Positions 1-12,215 of a stretch of DNA of 64,000 nt are shown here, piece after piece. Position 1 is the first letter of the stretch. The number at the start of each line of letters is the position of its first letter. Below the pieces are notes generated by a model. That model did no database searches. It was not told the DNA's origin and worked only from the letters and a program-made list of their open reading frames with translations. The DNA comes from Branchinecta lynchi (Eukaryota > Arthropoda > Branchiopoda > Anostraca > Branchinectidae), in assembly GCA_023053575.1 (NCBI GenBank), contig JAKZAP010000005.1, positions 7,998,001-8,062,000 on the forward strand, in the 5' to 3' direction. Made by a program: the position numbers and the translations under genes.

Positions 1-434
1 GAACTAGTTGTTCGACGAGAAAATGGTTTTGCCCATCGTGTTCACCATGTCCTTTTACCCCCAATCGAACATTTAATCAACTTCAAATAAAACTTTTACT
101 TTTAACCAACTTTAGGGTTTTTGCCGGAATCCGTACGAACTACTTGTCCGGCGAGAAAATGGTTTTTACTACCCTGCTCAAAATATTTTCTTACCCCATA
201 ATCGACTATCACATTAATTGTTCAAAAATATTTTGTTTGTCCCTCAATCTGAATCCCCTCCCCCACCCTTAAATGTAGGGCTACAGAGCCCACCTTACCC
301 TTGACCCAATGAATCCTCACTCCAAGTTTCATCAAAATATCTCACTCCCTTCGAGAGTTATCGTGCTTACAGACAGAGGGACATTTTTGCGATGTCATAG
401 GTATCCCTACACGTACGTTTTAGGATCCCAAAAA
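1..434 (+). repeat. R1 element, 3' part
   Basis: It holds two tandem units (CCGGAATCC, TTGTCCGGCGAGAAAATGG) and the R1 3' end: a CCCCTCCCCCACCC block, the AAGTTTCATCAAAATATCTC block, a degenerate GACAGACGGAC tract and a terminal AGGATCCCAAAAA. The left side is cut by the window edge. Confidence 0.85.
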
Positions 435-1274
435 CCGTCCCTAGCTTTTTGAAAACTTTACTGATGTAACAGTTCAAAGACCAAATGTACTGAGTTTAAC
501 TTCTCACCATCCGACAGAACATTTGTTTCGTCAGCTCATGTTGTATTCCTTTATACCATTACGGAGGTCGTAAAACGGGAGAATCACCTGGGCCGAAATA
601 AAGAAACCTTTTTCACCGACAGTGGATATGTATAAATTCCCGTAACGAAGAGTGACAGGGAAATGCCCCTCGGGAAAGGACCCTATTCAGTCGAGTCGAA
701 TAATCTGGTTTCCCCATTTATGCTTAAGAAACAGGATGCATGATTGTAAAAGGATTTTGTTTAAAATGGAAAGGAATTTGCGAAGATCTGTCTTTTAGAG
801 CTCGCAAAATATGGACAAAGCAGATAAGCTCTTACAACACAAGCGTACGACAACGCAAGAGGTAACCCTTCTGTCGATTAACGAAGGTGCGACGATTCAG
901 CATTGATGATACAGTATCTAATTATTGTATTCACCAACTGCGCTAGAAGTATAAGAGTTTTGCAGACACTACCACGGTAACTGGATTATACAATTAGTCG
1001 TGTTTGCAGTTATCGTGGTATCTGATACACGGTTGCTCTCCAAAAACGACTATTGCCAAAATTTAACTTTTCGAAGTCATCTCAAAAGAACAAGAGCTAC
1101 GAGGTCATATGGCACTTGTGACGAGTAGGCGGTACAAGAAAGTAGATGAGAACGTCACAAAGTACAGCCGCCCTCCAAAAATGCGGTTCGGAAAGAGAAA
1201 TAGGATATTTAGCTTCACTCAATTCTGAGCAGTTTCGGAGGGTCTGCAATCCCTCTGCTTTAAGCGTTTCTTGA
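435..1274. other. Intergenic or intronic sequence, mostly unrecognised
   Basis: No exon is seen. At about 955-1075 it holds palindromic R8 units (GGTATCTGATAC, ACCACGGTAACTG) shared with 2835, 42780 and 45410. A poly-C run lies at about 1284-1299, just past its right edge. Confidence 0.5.
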
Positions 1275-2800
1275 GTTTCCTGCCCCCCCCCCCCCCCCGC
1301 GCCGCATCTCCCACAGGTATCGGACCCGACCCGGACTTAACACTGAACATCTGAGGCGATAGCTCTTTCCCCCTGACAATTTTCATTCAAATCCGATCAC
1401 CCGTTCAAAAGTTAAGCATGCCACTAGATTCCGGACTCCCTATCCATCCACTGCCCCCAGCATGGTCGGATCGGGGAAACGACTATTCTCAAGTCAATCT
1501 GTTTGGATCCCTGACATCCTGCTAAGTTTCATCGTCCTAGCACATCAGAAAGTATGCCGAACTCGCGGGATCGCTAGAAATCCGGACACCCCCCCCTCCA
1601 CCGACTCCCCTACAGTGCCCAGATCCTGTCCAGTTATGTCAATGACGTATATTGGACTTGAGCTTGTTCTTCCCACCAAGTTTCATCCCGATCCCTCCAC
1701 TCCAAGCGCTCAAGATTTCCGGTTCCCTCCTCCAGCTCCCCCAAGTATTATCGTATGCGGCCCGGATTTAAAGTGGGACGTCCGAGACACGAGGTTATCC
1801 TAAATATCAAATTTCATCAAGATCTGATCACCCCTTCGCAAGTTAAAAATACCTCAATTTTTGGTTTCCCCCTCCCTCCACTACCCCCCAGATGGTCAGA
1901 TAGGGGTGGTGACTATTTGTTATTTAATCTGGTCGGGTCCTTGACACGCCTGCCAATTTTCACCGTCCTAGCACATCAGGAAGCAACCCCGATGAAAAAT
2001 GTGTAGCCTGCGTAGTAGTATGGTAGTAGTACGAAAACGTTGCATGTAATACTACGTAATAGCAAGGAATGCTATCATTTAATGTGCCTCAGACTGGTCG
2101 AATCTTATGTAGTAGTATCGAGTAGCATCCTGTCTTGCCATAGTAGCATCCGGTCTTGCTAATAGTAGCATATAGTAGTATGCAGTAACACGGTAGCCTT
2201 GAAGTAGAAGCATGTAGTAGCATCGTTAGTATTGCATGCCACTTTTTCGTACTACTTCATAGTGCTATTTTGAGATAAATTTTTCACCGGGACGAACTCG
2301 CGGAACCACTAGAAATTCGGACTCTCCCCCCCCCTCCCCAACTGCCCTAAAGTGAGCGGAGTCGTTCCTGTTATGTCAATGACGTATCTAGGACTTGTAC
2401 TTGTCCTTCTCACCAAGTTTCATCCCATCCCTCCACTCTAAGCGTTTCTCAAGATTTCCGGTTTTCCCCTCCAACTCCCCCTAGTGTCACTGGATCCGTT
2501 CTGGATTTAAAATGGAGCATCTGAGACAGGAGTTCCTTCCATATATCAAGCTTCATTAAGATCTGATCACCCATTCGTACGCTAAAAATATCTCATTTTT
2601 CGTATTTTGTCCGGATTCCCCCTCCCTCCCCTCCCTTCCAGATGGTCGGATCGGCGATTTCTAATTTAATCTGGTCCGGTCCCTGATACGCCTGCCAAGT
2701 TTAATCGTCCTAGCTTATCTGGAAGTGCCCGAACTAGCAAAACCGGGACTGACAGACCGACAGACGGACAGAAATTACAAACTAACATCCAGATACGCCA
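1275..2800 (+). repeat. R2 element interrupted by a GTAGTAG-rich tract
   Basis: R2 carries CCAAGTTTCATCCCGATC, CCCTCCCTCCACT, GATGGTCGGATCGGG and TTTCATCGTCCTAGCACATC blocks repeated about every 250-300 bp. It ends in a GACCGACAGACGGACAG tract near 2750-2772. From about 2005 to 2285 it is interrupted by a low-complexity tract of GTAGTAG and AGTAGCAT words, after which R2 resumes. The open frames in this stretch are repeat sequence, not genes. Confidence 0.75.
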
Positions 2801-2834
2801 CTAAGTGCTAAACTTCTTTCTAACCAATCTGACA

Positions 2835-2992
2835 AAATTTCATGTAAATGAGATGACTTTTCAGATACCACGATAACTGGTCAGATACTACGATAACTGC
2901 AAAAACGCCTTTTGACCATGGTCTCAGATACCACGATAACAGCAAAAACGACTTTATACCGTGGTATCAGATGCAGTTTTTACGTCAGTTTT
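2835..2992. repeat. R8 short palindromic repeat units
   Basis: Three or four units of about 50 bp contain CAGATACCACGATAACTG and GCAAAAACGAC. Each holds a near-palindrome around GGTATCAGATACC. Related units occur at about 955-1075, 42780-42905 and 45405-45545. Confidence 0.7.
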
Positions 2993-2994
2993 TA

Positions 2995-3930
2995 AGGTCT
3001 GCTTTCTGACCGTCTGTCCGTTTCCCGGTCCATCCGTCTGCCTGTCCGTCTGTTAACACGATAACTCTGGAAGGTCTGCTTAAACTTGGTGTGGAGACAC
3101 GTTGGGTGAAAGTACAGGTCAAGTTCTAGGCCCCCCTAGTGTATTTGGGGCGAGCGAGGGATTTCGGTTCAGGCTAAAGTATGGAACAAATATTTGTCAA
3201 GCTAATGTGACAGTTGACTGAGGGGACAAATTATAAGGAGACTGTCTGAGTCTTGATCTGAACCTTTTTTCTCATCGGACAAGCAGTTCTTCCGGTACTG
3301 GGCAAAACCAGAAAACTTTGAAGATTTAGTTTACCACTGATACAAAGATAAGACACGATAAATCCATATATGAACTGTATATTATCGCTGGACAAGTAGT
3401 CCGACCAGAATCCGGCCGAATAAGAAATTCGATATAGCTGAACTTGTTTCTAAGTAGACAAGACCATAGATGTAGGGGTAAGAATAAATGCTAAATCTAG
3501 CTCTGAACTTATTTTTTTTTTTTTTACCCGACAAGTATTTCACCCGGAACCCTGCAAACTTGGGGAACGGGACAATGCAATAAAGTAAAATTGATGAAGT
3601 AAATTGTGTTGCGAGGTCGACTGGAGTACCGGAAAAATACATACTAAATCCAATTATGAACTTAATTTTTTCGCCGGAAACCGGAAATTTTGTCGAAGTA
3701 AAGTCTGTTCCGGAATTCAACTGAAGCATCGCTATTGGGGTAAAGGTACATGCTAACTCCGTAATCAGAACTTTATTTTCTTGCCGTACAAGTATTTTCA
3801 CCGAAACACGACTGGTATCGAAAATTTGAAAGAGGTAAAGAAAAATTTTCGTCAAAAATCATTCACAGGGAACTTTATTTTCTTGTTGTGCAAGTGTTTT
3901 GCCCGGAGTCCAGCAAAAGACGGATATGTT
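2995..3930 (-). repeat. R1 element, diverged, minus orientation
   Basis: It starts with the reversed R1 end (GTCCGTCTG tract, CACGATAACTCT) and continues with degenerate reversed 137-bp units (CGGAATCCGG-type boxes). It is more diverged than the copies at 22 kb and 56 kb. A 157-codon open frame at 3382-3855 lies wholly inside it and is not a gene. Confidence 0.7.
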
Positions 3931-3939
3931 GTACAACTG

Positions 3940-4160
3940 ACACTTCATTCTTAAGTTTACAAGAGCTTTGCTATGGAAGTATGAATGTATTAACATGGCC
4001 TACCACAGATCCCTCATCGCCGAAGATAATTACGGTCTAATAGCCGCCTGTCTCCCCTACATGTCTCACGATTGGGATCGGCCTATTTTTGGTGTCAGTG
4101 TGTACCTTACTACTGAAGTTGTCATCCCCTCTCAACTTTCAAAATGTTGTATCTCATGAA
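3940..4160 (+). repeat. R5 repeat fragment
   Basis: The sequence (ATCCCTCATCGCCGAAGAT, CATGTCTCACGATTGGGATC, TACTACTGAAGTTGTCA) matches in reverse the tandem block at 13020-13400. It is not coding. Confidence 0.65.
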
Positions 4161-4610
4161 AGAATGTTTGTACCAAAGAAGAGCTAGAAGCTCAAGTGGC
4201 ACTTCCGAGGCTGGGTAAAAAGGATGTAAGTAGGAATTTGCCAATCGTTCATCTGTAAGCAAAACCCTTGAGAGAAGAATGACGATGGAACACTTCGAAA
4301 TCAAGAGAATGTATCGTTTGGTAAAAAGTATTTTATTTTTGCAGTCGGCTGTGATGATGCGCACTTTCAGGGCGCTAGAAATTCACCCGGAATTCCTTTA
4401 GGATCATGAATATAATATATGGTTGGATCAAAAGTGTTTTTTTTTGCTTTTCAGTTGAGATGCGCACTTTAAGGGTGTTATAAATTCATTTTTAAGCAAA
4501 AACCCTTGAGGCAAAAATGATCATGGGCTCACGTGTATCATGAAAATGTAGATTTTGCTCAGAAGTACTTTTTGTACTTTGCGGTTAAGATGAGTACTTT
4601 AATAATAGTC
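4160..4610 (+). repeat. R3 tandem repeat, about 110-bp units
   Basis: Units contain AAGAGCTAGAAGCTCA, TGTAAGCAAAACCCTTGAG, AATGATCATGG, a TTTGGTCAAAAGTATTTTTT-like segment and TGCGCACTTT followed by GGCGCTAGAAATTCA. The same family occurs at 10900-11345 and, reversed, at 20925-21390. Confidence 0.75.
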
Positions 4611-5374
4611 TGGGGTCCACTGAACCGAAAGTCTTCTCCTTCTAAAAGTGGAGGGTCTTACTGGGGCAACACCTCTAGAGATCACAGGACCTCGCGTACG
4701 TTATGTTACTCACGAAAGTTACCGGGATACAGCTTTTTGGTATATCGGACATGCTTTTCTAACCTCTTACACTCTAACTATTCTGCGGTTGCGGTTTGTG
4801 CGGTTACATCCGCGGTCCAACTTTCGACCAATCAAAAGCAAGCAGATGTAAACAAACATTCGAACATTTCAGAAGCAGCGTTGCCGCCTGTCGCAGAAAT
4901 CTGCGGTTAATGACGGTTTTCACTTCTTCGACAGAACAAGCCAAAATTCTACGACCGGTTCCTTGCAAGTAAATATAAAAAGTAAGCAAAAAATCTTTTG
5001 CGGCCAAAAGTCACATGTTCCAGACAAGAAAAAGTGGCAATAGTGTTTACAAACCAAGAATTCCAAGATATTTCACCTGAGAATTGGAGGATATTAAGAA
5101 GAATAAACAGGTAAAAATCATTCAAGCAGAGCTGCAATGTGGTTGTTCTTGAGTGTGGGTTAAGGCCTTTTAGGTAGTAGAAATCTCCACTTGCTTATAG
5201 GCCCAGATTAAACAGCAAATAAGTTGGACTGTCGAGAGTTTAAGATTATTCGTGGTATGTATTGTTTTTTTTGTGAATGTTACAGAACTGTTAGTCTGTC
5301 CATTATAAAAGCCTCAATTTTGGAGGCCGGAGGCTATGCTGAGTTACTGTCACTGTCAGAGGCGTTACTAGCTG
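4611..5374. other. No gene or named repeat recognised
   Basis: Mixed-composition sequence with several short open frames on both strands, none with splice context or domain character. Nothing is assigned. Confidence 0.4.
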
Positions 5375-5590
5375 AAATGTTTGTCGGGCGGGGGGGGCAA
5401 GGTATTTACTGACTGTTGTTGCAGAAAGAAGAACTGTTTTCAAGAACAAATATGACAGCATTGAAAAATAATTGACTGATTTAGAAAAATGACTGTTTTG
5501 ACAAAAAATCAACTGATTTTCAGGAAAAATAACTGTTTTCATGAAAAAAAAAACTGTTTTGACGGAAAACTGCAGTGCTTCACGCATTTG
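5375..5590. repeat. Short-period repeat built on ACTGTTTT and poly-G end
   Basis: After a G8 run there are repeated AACTGTTTTxxxGAAAAAAT words. The same element appears reversed at about 13960-14105 (ACAGTCGTTTTT words next to a poly-C run and CACAAACATTTTGG). The shared layout suggests a low-copy mobile element with a G/C homopolymer near one end. Confidence 0.55.
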
Positions 5591-5870
5591 ATCGTGCCAA
5601 ATGGATAAGTCAGCTGAATTTTATTGGAGCTATATTTCAGCCCTTCTTGGCAAGGGTCCTGTTCAGGCTCAAAACCGCTCAAGTTGGAAAATGAACTTGC
5701 GGGAAGGGTTCCTTTTTCCAACTTGAGCGGTTTTGAGCCTGAAGAGGCCCTTGCCAAGAACGGCCGAAGTATAGCTCCAAGAAAATTCAGCTGACGTATC
5801 CATTTTGCACCATCAAATATGATTTGCAGTCAGCTTGGGCTGAAGGAATATTTACATTTGGAAGGGTCGC
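5590..5870. mobile_element. Foldback element with hammerhead-like core (copy 1)
   Basis: Arms of about 80 bp (5611-5691 and 5714-5793) are near-perfect reverse complements around a 22-base spacer. The right arm contains CTGAAGA (5739-5745), a self-complementary GGCC...GGCC stem and then GAAG (5766-5769), in the order of a hammerhead ribozyme core (CUGANGA, stem II, GAAA). The flank has AGCTGACGTATCC and CAGCTTGGGCT, as in the copies at 52 and 54 kb. A Penelope-like retroelement origin is inferred. Confidence 0.6.
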
Positions 5871-6444
5871 CCCCCCCCCACAGTTGTGACGCCCCTGTTT
5901 ACTGTACATACTGTACGGATGTCTGACGATTGTCGGCCATGCCACATGCCTATTTCCATTTTTTGTTATGATAACTTAACTAATTTGAACAGCTAAAAAG
6001 GCTGAGACGCTCAGTAGCAAAGTCGGGTTACAGTAAATCAGTAGCTTAGTGAATAACCTAGATGCTGTGAGTCTCCGACTAGTCAGCAGAAATATTTTCA
6101 TATCCTGTGGTTTGATCATTAGTAGGGTACAGGGAAAAATACAGAACCCTGAAGCTGCTACGCACAACTATGGTAGTCAGAATAAAGTTTACTTGCAAAA
6201 ATCTCCATTATTATAAAAGGCTAACCATGTTGAGTCCCTAATATGTGTTTGTATTGTTTATTTTCTTTTTCTTATGAGATATTTTATGGTCTTTGTTTGC
6301 GACTAGTTAGCCAAGCAAAAAATCAACAAATTTTATTGTATTATATTTGTTTTCAACAACTGAAAATTCCTCTGTAATTGCAAGGTTTGTTAATACTATA
6401 ATATCTAAGTACCTATGGTGTTGTAACATATTTTATTCTTTACA
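5871..6444. other. AT-rich stretch ahead of the pseudogene
   Basis: A poly-C run and GACGCCCCTG at 5872-5897 look like a hAT-type terminus. The rest is AT-rich and ends in the polypyrimidine tract and AG acceptor at 6445. No gene is seen. Confidence 0.45.
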
Positions 6445-7915
6445 GGAAATTGAATGGATCAACTGACCAAGAAGCAGGTCCGGATTGCGAATAGCCTAAA
6501 GAAAGAGGAGAAATCTGACTTCTTATTTTGTGCCAAACACGGATATTCTTCCTTTATCAGAGGATTCAGTCCTGGACAAGCTCAGTGATACATTGAAGAC
6601 AGTAAGAGACAGGCACTATAGGCCTCTGATGACTACAATGGCAGGTGCTGCTATTGCCAGCACCTAAATCTTTGGTGGCATGCAGTGAGAAGGCCAAATA
6701 TCATGAAAAGTTTATCAAGGGGTTTCTCAATCTTTAATCAGTGGAAGAAGAGATTGTAGATGGTTACGGTTTGCCAAAAATGGATGCTGTTTGCCAACAG
6801 CCCATAAAAGAGAAAACTGATCGACTTTTCTATGTGTATTTGTGCCAAACAACTGACATCGCTCCTTGGTCACAGGCTAAAGTGTTAGACAAGCTAAGTG
6901 ATTTGCTGCAAAAAAGCTCATGACTGCAATGTCAAAACCTGATTTTTGTGATTGTGTGTTGCATGAAACTTGCAGGAAAAAGCTTTTTTCCACTTCTGAG
7001 TCCTCAGTCTTGTTAGCTGATGGGACTTCTGACACTGTGCAACTTGGACATCAACACCGACTCCTAGTCCCATGGTCCTACAGTTAAGGTCTCAAAGTGT
7101 TGACTTTTCATATACTGACACTTTCCTCTTTTACCTGAAAAAAGAATGTAAAGAGAGGCCAGAGTCTCAACTTCGCAGAGTTTCTGAAGCGTCAAGGAGC
7201 GTTAACATAGTAATTGAATGCTTATGCACTAACTGAGCGTGATATTCTTCTTGCTTCTGAATGTAGGAGTCGTGATCTTGTTGCAGAGAAGGCCAGGTAT
7301 CTCGATAAATGCTTGAGGAACTTGTGATGGAAATTGAACCAAAGTGTAAATGATGGTAGTGTGTACAAGACATCACAAATCAGAGAAAACTTGTCTGTCT
7401 TTTTAAAGCAGAGTGACAGCCATACTATGAAACGGCTGAAGAATTGCCTAAAAATTATCTCCGTATACATCTTTTGCCACGCAAAAGGAGCCCATGTGGC
7501 TGTCACCCACCGACAGATCATTTTTTGTTTGCACTGGCTGCGTGCATTTTTGCAATTTTCCGTGTAGACGCAAGCTCACAACCCAATACCTGTCTCTTTG
7601 AACCCACTGGACTATGGATGGGCCGATGAGATACGTGGGGGAGCAAAAGCAGTGGCAACTGATGGGCCATATTTTTCCAGATAGTGTGGTCGGTGTTTTT
7701 TGTGCCTGCAAGAAATCTTGCAGCAAAAATGCTCATGTGCTGTAACCAAGAGATCTCGTGATTTACTATGCGCATCCGGGGGGAAATGTGTCAATGTCAT
7801 TGTAATAGACGAGGAAGAAGAGGATTTCGAAGCCTAACTCATTTGTGATTAAATATGAAAGTTGACAGGACCAACTTTTGCAAATATGGTTTTAATAAAT
7901 GTACTCTTTCACCTT
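6445..7915 (+). pseudogene. Decayed plus-strand gene or transposon-like cDNA with a cysteine-rich C terminus
   Basis: After a good acceptor (TTCTTTACAG ending at 6445) the sequence has coding character but is broken by stops and frame changes. Readable pieces include MDQLTKKQVRIANSLKKEEK near 6453, TERDILLASECRSRDL near 7236, VYKTSQIRENLSVFLKQSD near 7360, DYGWADEIRGG near 7610 and, in shifted frames, FCACKKSCSK next to CSCAVTK and ASGGKC near 7690-7795. D-Y-G-W followed by a C-x-C-K-x-x-C...C-S-C stretch resembles the C-terminal zinc-knuckle-like end of uncharacterised multicopy invertebrate proteins often carried by mobile elements. An acidic tail (DEEEEDFEA) ends in a stop at about 7837, and AATAAA follows at 7894. 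I cannot name the family. It is not translatable as it stands. Confidence 0.5.
7894..7899 (+). terminator. Candidate polyadenylation signal AATAAA
   Basis: AATAAA lies about 57 bases after the last stop of the decayed plus-strand reading frame. An A-run begins about 15 bases later. It fits a 3' end for that pseudogene. Confidence 0.4.
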
Positions 7916-8239
7916 AAAAAAACATACCTAAATAAACTTTTCCATTGTTTCTGAAGGATAGTTATTAGTCAGAGTTGGAATCACCGTAGCTGGTTAGCTG
8001 ATAATAGTTTTCGTTCCGCTTTAGAAAAATGAAATGGAACGCCAAGACATCCGAATTTGAGTATTGGTGCGTAACATCTTTAGCACATGTCTGATCCCAG
8101 TATCCCGCCCAGATTCGAAATCAGCGTGGTCGATTTACCTAGAATCCATCGTCGGATCAGCTGCCCCCGACGGGAAAGCTACTTTTCACATTTTGATACT
8201 TGGGCCCCAGACTATAAGGGATGGTAGGATCTAGGAAGT

Positions 8240-10125
8240 GACCATTTCTAAGCCAACCTTTTCAAGTCTCTAGTGTTCAAGCCAAGTTTCATCGTCCTAA
8301 CAATTATGGAAGTACCTTAAATCGCAATCACCAGAATTCCGACCTCCCCCCTCCAACTCCCCCCAGAGTGCCGGAATCAAGGGCTTATGCTTGTTCTTCC
8401 CACCAAGTGTCATCCTAATCGCTACACTCTAAGCGTGTTACAAAATCCCCCCCTGCCCCGACTCCCTCACACTGATCGGACCCTTTCGGACATCTGAGAT
8501 ATGAGTTCTTTCCGAATATAAAGTTTCATTAAGATCCGATCGCCCGTTCAAAAGTTGGACATACCCGAAGATGAAGATTCTTGATTCCCCCTTCCTCCAC
8601 TCCCCCCACGATGGTCAAATCGGAGAAATGACAGTTTCCCCCTTCCTCGCTCCCCACACGATGGTCAAGTCGGAGACTGACAGTTCTTAAGCTTTCTTAA
8701 GCCCTGATGTACCTGCCAATTTTCATCGTCCTAGCATCGGGTCTCCAATACACCAGCCGAATTTCATCGTCCAAGTGCACCTGTAAGTAGCCTACCTTAC
8801 CTCGCGATCAGCGAATTTCCGGGAACCCTTTCCAAGACTTCCACAGTGCGCCGATCCAGTCCATTTCTGTCACAAATATATTTATATCTTGTCATTGTTC
8901 GTCTCACCAAGCTTCATCCCGGTCCGTCCAATCTAAGCCCGTTCCGAGATTGATTTCCGATCCCCTCCACCACCACCCCACCACCCAGAGTTGTCGGATC
9001 CGGTCCTGACACGAGATGGTACATCACTGACATGAGCTCTTTCCATCTGTCAAGTTTCGTTTGTGTCTGATGCCCTGTTCGAAAGTTAGGCTTGCCTTAA
9101 GATCACGGATTTCCCCCTCCCTCCCCCCCATTGGTCGGATCAGGGAAATGACTTTTCTTCAGTCAATCTGGTCGGGTCGCTTATAAGTCTGCCAAGTTTC
9201 ATCGTCCTAGCACATCTAGAAGTACCTTAAACCGTGATAACCGGAAATCCGAGACCCAGTGCCCAGATCCGATCCGGTTATGTCAACGATCTATCAAGGA
9301 TATTTGCTTGTTCTTCCACCACTTTCATCCCGATTCCTCCACTCTAAGCGTGTCAGGATATTTCCCGTACCCTCCCCCCCTCCAACTCCCCCGACAGTTT
9401 TCGGATCCGGTCCGGACGTAAAATAGGACATTTGAGGCATGTGTTCTTTCCACATATCAAGTTCAATTCAGATCCGATCACTCATTCGAAAGTTACGCAT
9501 GCCTCAACCTATCGGATTCCCCCCCCCCCACCCCCTCCATTCCCCAATGATGGTCGAATGAGGGAAGTGAGTATTTCCAAGTCAGTTTGGTTGGGTCTCT
9601 GATACACCTGCCTAGTTTCATCATCCTAGCATATCTGGAAGTACTTTAACCCGTGATAACCGGAAATCCGGGATCCAGCCTCCACCACCACAACCACAGT
9701 GCCCGGATCTGATCCGGTTATGTCCACGATGGAGCAAGGATATGTGCTTGTCCTTCCCACCAAGTTACATCCCGATCCCTCACTTCTAAGCGTGTCACGA
9801 TATTTCTGGTACCCCCCATCCAACTTCTCCCACAGTTGTCGAATCCGGCTCGGACGTAAAATGTGACATGTGAGGCATGTGTTCTTTTGACGTATTCAGT
9901 TTCATTTAGATCCGGTCGTTCGTTCGAAAGTTACACATGCCCCAACATTCCGGATTCCCCCTCCCTCCACTCCCCCATGATTGTCGAATCGGGGAAGTGA
10001 CAATTTCCAAGTCAGTTTGGTCGGGTCCCTTGTACGCCTGCCAAGTTTCATCATCCTAACACATCTGGAAGTAGCCTAACTCGCGATCACGGGACCGACC
10101 GACCGACTGACCGACGGACAAATGA
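8240..10125 (+). repeat. R2 element, long multi-unit copy
   Basis: At least four units repeat CAAGTTTCATCGTCCTAGCA, CCCCCTCCCTCCACT, GATGGTC(A/G)(A/G)ATCGG and TTTCATCCCGAT(C/T)CCTCC about every 250-300 bp. The copy closes in a GACCGACCGACTGACCGACGG tract near 10097. The 65-codon open frame at 9626-9823 falls inside it and is not a gene. Confidence 0.8.
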
Positions 10126-10159
10126 TCGGTATATGGCATTTGGCCGGAAGGCAAGTACT

Positions 10160-10890
10160 ATAAAAACGGATGACATATACTTTGATCAGATCATCAAGGT
10201 CTGTCGATTGCCGTCGAAAAAAAAAGATCTCTATTAGTTGACTTTATTGCCGTAGGCTTTCTAATATCACCATTTAGAAAGGAGCAAAGGATTAGCTCTA
10301 ACTTCTTTAGCAGTGAGAGAACTTTTAGAGTTATTAAGTATATCCAATACCACCTCTCTTCCTCAATTCCAAATGACAAAAATGAAATGATAAACTCCGC
10401 AGAAATGACGAAAAATGGGCAGACAAAATAGACGACAGCACTTTCGGACCCGTGGAAAAATGCCCCTTTTTTTTCAGTAAATTTTTGTTTTTGTCTCTCA
10501 ACGAAGATATGTTGACTGTTCAATTTCAAAATTTAATTAAATTTTTTCAATTTAAAACTGGTACGTGTCTGCTTGCCTGCTAGAACGGAGCTTTCCACTC
10601 GAAAGCAGAAACATCGATTGATGAAAAGAAAGCTTGGCTGCATAACTTCACATAGTCCTCTCTGTCACATGCTATACAAATCCACTCAACTTCACACACC
10701 ATTGGCTCTGGATCGACTACAAGAAAAAACTATCCTTTTTGGCCCGAGGCAAGAGTTCTAAGGAGCTTTCCAAAATGTAATATCATATTCAACAATCCAG
10801 CCTAAGGTCCACACTTTCCGTAACAACCACACAGATTATACCCTTACCACTTCGTAGCAATAAGTTGAAATCGGTGAACTAGTAAAAAAA
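10160..10890 (+). repeat. R4 fragment, left arm of a large inverted pair
   Basis: ATGACATATACTTTGATCA, GATTGCCGTCGAAA, GAGCTTTCCACTCGAAAGC and CAAGAGTTCTAAGGAGCTT appear in reverse between 12216 and 13030. The pair spans R3 and R2 sequence at 10900-12170. A third, deleted copy is at 52935-53603. Open frames inside are shadows of the repeat. Confidence 0.75.
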
Positions 10891-10899
10891 CAAAAACAA

Positions 10900-11345
10900 G
10901 AGCTATTAGCTCATTTGGCACTTGCAAGGGTGGTTAAGAAGATGAAATGCAGAATTTGCCTTTTCGTGGGTTTGTTGTGATCATCTGTAAGCAAAACCCT
11001 TGAGATAAGAATGAACATGGACATTGAAAACAGGAGAATGTATGGTTTGGTAAATGATTATGTTGGCTGTGATGATGCGCACTTTAAAGGCGCTAGAAAT
11101 TCATCTGTAAGGAAAATCTTTTAGGCAAAAACGGTAACAAGCCCTTGGGGATCATTAGTATATACCGTTTGGTCAAAAGTATTTTTTCACTTTTCGGTTA
11201 AGATGCCCACTTTCAGGGAGCTAGAAATTCATTTGTTAGCAAACCCCTTGGAGCAAAAATGATCATGGGCCCATGGGGATCATGAAAATGTATATTTTGC
11301 TTAAAAGAATGTTTCTTACTTTGCGGTCAAGGTTGTTACTTTAAG
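10900..11345 (+). repeat. R3 tandem repeat copy
   Basis: Units with AAGAGCTATTAGCTCAT, TGTAAGCAAAACCCTTGAG, GGCGCTAGAAATTCATC and ATCATGAAAATGTATATTTT match the copy at 4160-4610. It is directly followed by R2. Confidence 0.75.
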
Positions 11346-12175
11346 GAACAGTCCGATCTGGAAATGAAGATTTGTAAGCCAATGTTGTTGAATCTCTAAT
11401 ATTCCAGCCAAGTTTCATGGTCCTAGCACATGTGGAAGTACCTCAATTCGCAATCATCGGGATTCCAAATCGCTCCTCCAACTCCCCCCACAGTGCCCGG
11501 AACCAATCCGGTTCTGTAACCGATTTATCCAGAGCATTTGTTGTTTTTCCCACAAAGTTCCATCCCGATCTTTCCAGTCTAAGCCGGTAACGCTTCCCCC
11601 CACCTCCAATAGTTGCCGGATCCGTCCGGACATGAAAAAGATCACCAGAGACATGTCCTCTGCTCAATTACTAAATTTCACTCGAATCCGATCATCCGTT
11701 ACAAGGTTACGCATGACTCAATATTCCAGATTCTTTCTCCCTCCACTGCCCCACGATTATCAGATCGAGTAATTTTTATTTCCAAGTCAGTTTGATCGGG
11801 TCCCTGCTATGTCTGTCAAGTTTCGTCCAGGAAATCCCGAAAACCCCCATCACCGGAGTTCCAGGAAGCACCCCTTCCCCCCCCCTCCCAAGATTCCGGA
11901 TCCAGTCTAATTGTGTAAACGATCTGTCTAGAGCAGATGCTTGTTCTTCCGAGCAAGTTTCACTCCGATCCTTCCATTCTAACCGTTTACCGAGATTTCC
12001 GCCCCCCCCCCCCCACTCCCCATTGGCTTTCGTATCCGGTCAAGACTTCAAATGGGATATCAGAGATATATCATCTATTCAGTTATTAAGTTTCATTCCA
12101 GTCCGATCACCCGTTCGAAAGTTACACACTAGTCAATTCCCCCACCCCCCCAGATGGTCGGATCGGGAAACGAAC
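11346..12175 (+). repeat. R2 element copy
   Basis: It has the usual blocks (CAAGTTTCATGGTCCTAGCA, CATCCCGATCTTTCCA, TCAGTTTGATCGGGTCCCTG) and several C-runs. A 189-codon open frame spanning 11792-12361 starts in this repeat and runs into the neighbouring element. It has no domain and is not a gene. Confidence 0.75.
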
Positions 12176-12215
12176 CTATTGATTTTTTTAATGATTTTTC
12201 TTAAAAATAGTAGTT

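Noticed and set aside
3382..3855. 157-codon minus-strand frame
   Set aside because: It lies entirely in a diverged R1 element, and the matching frames of other R1 copies are broken.
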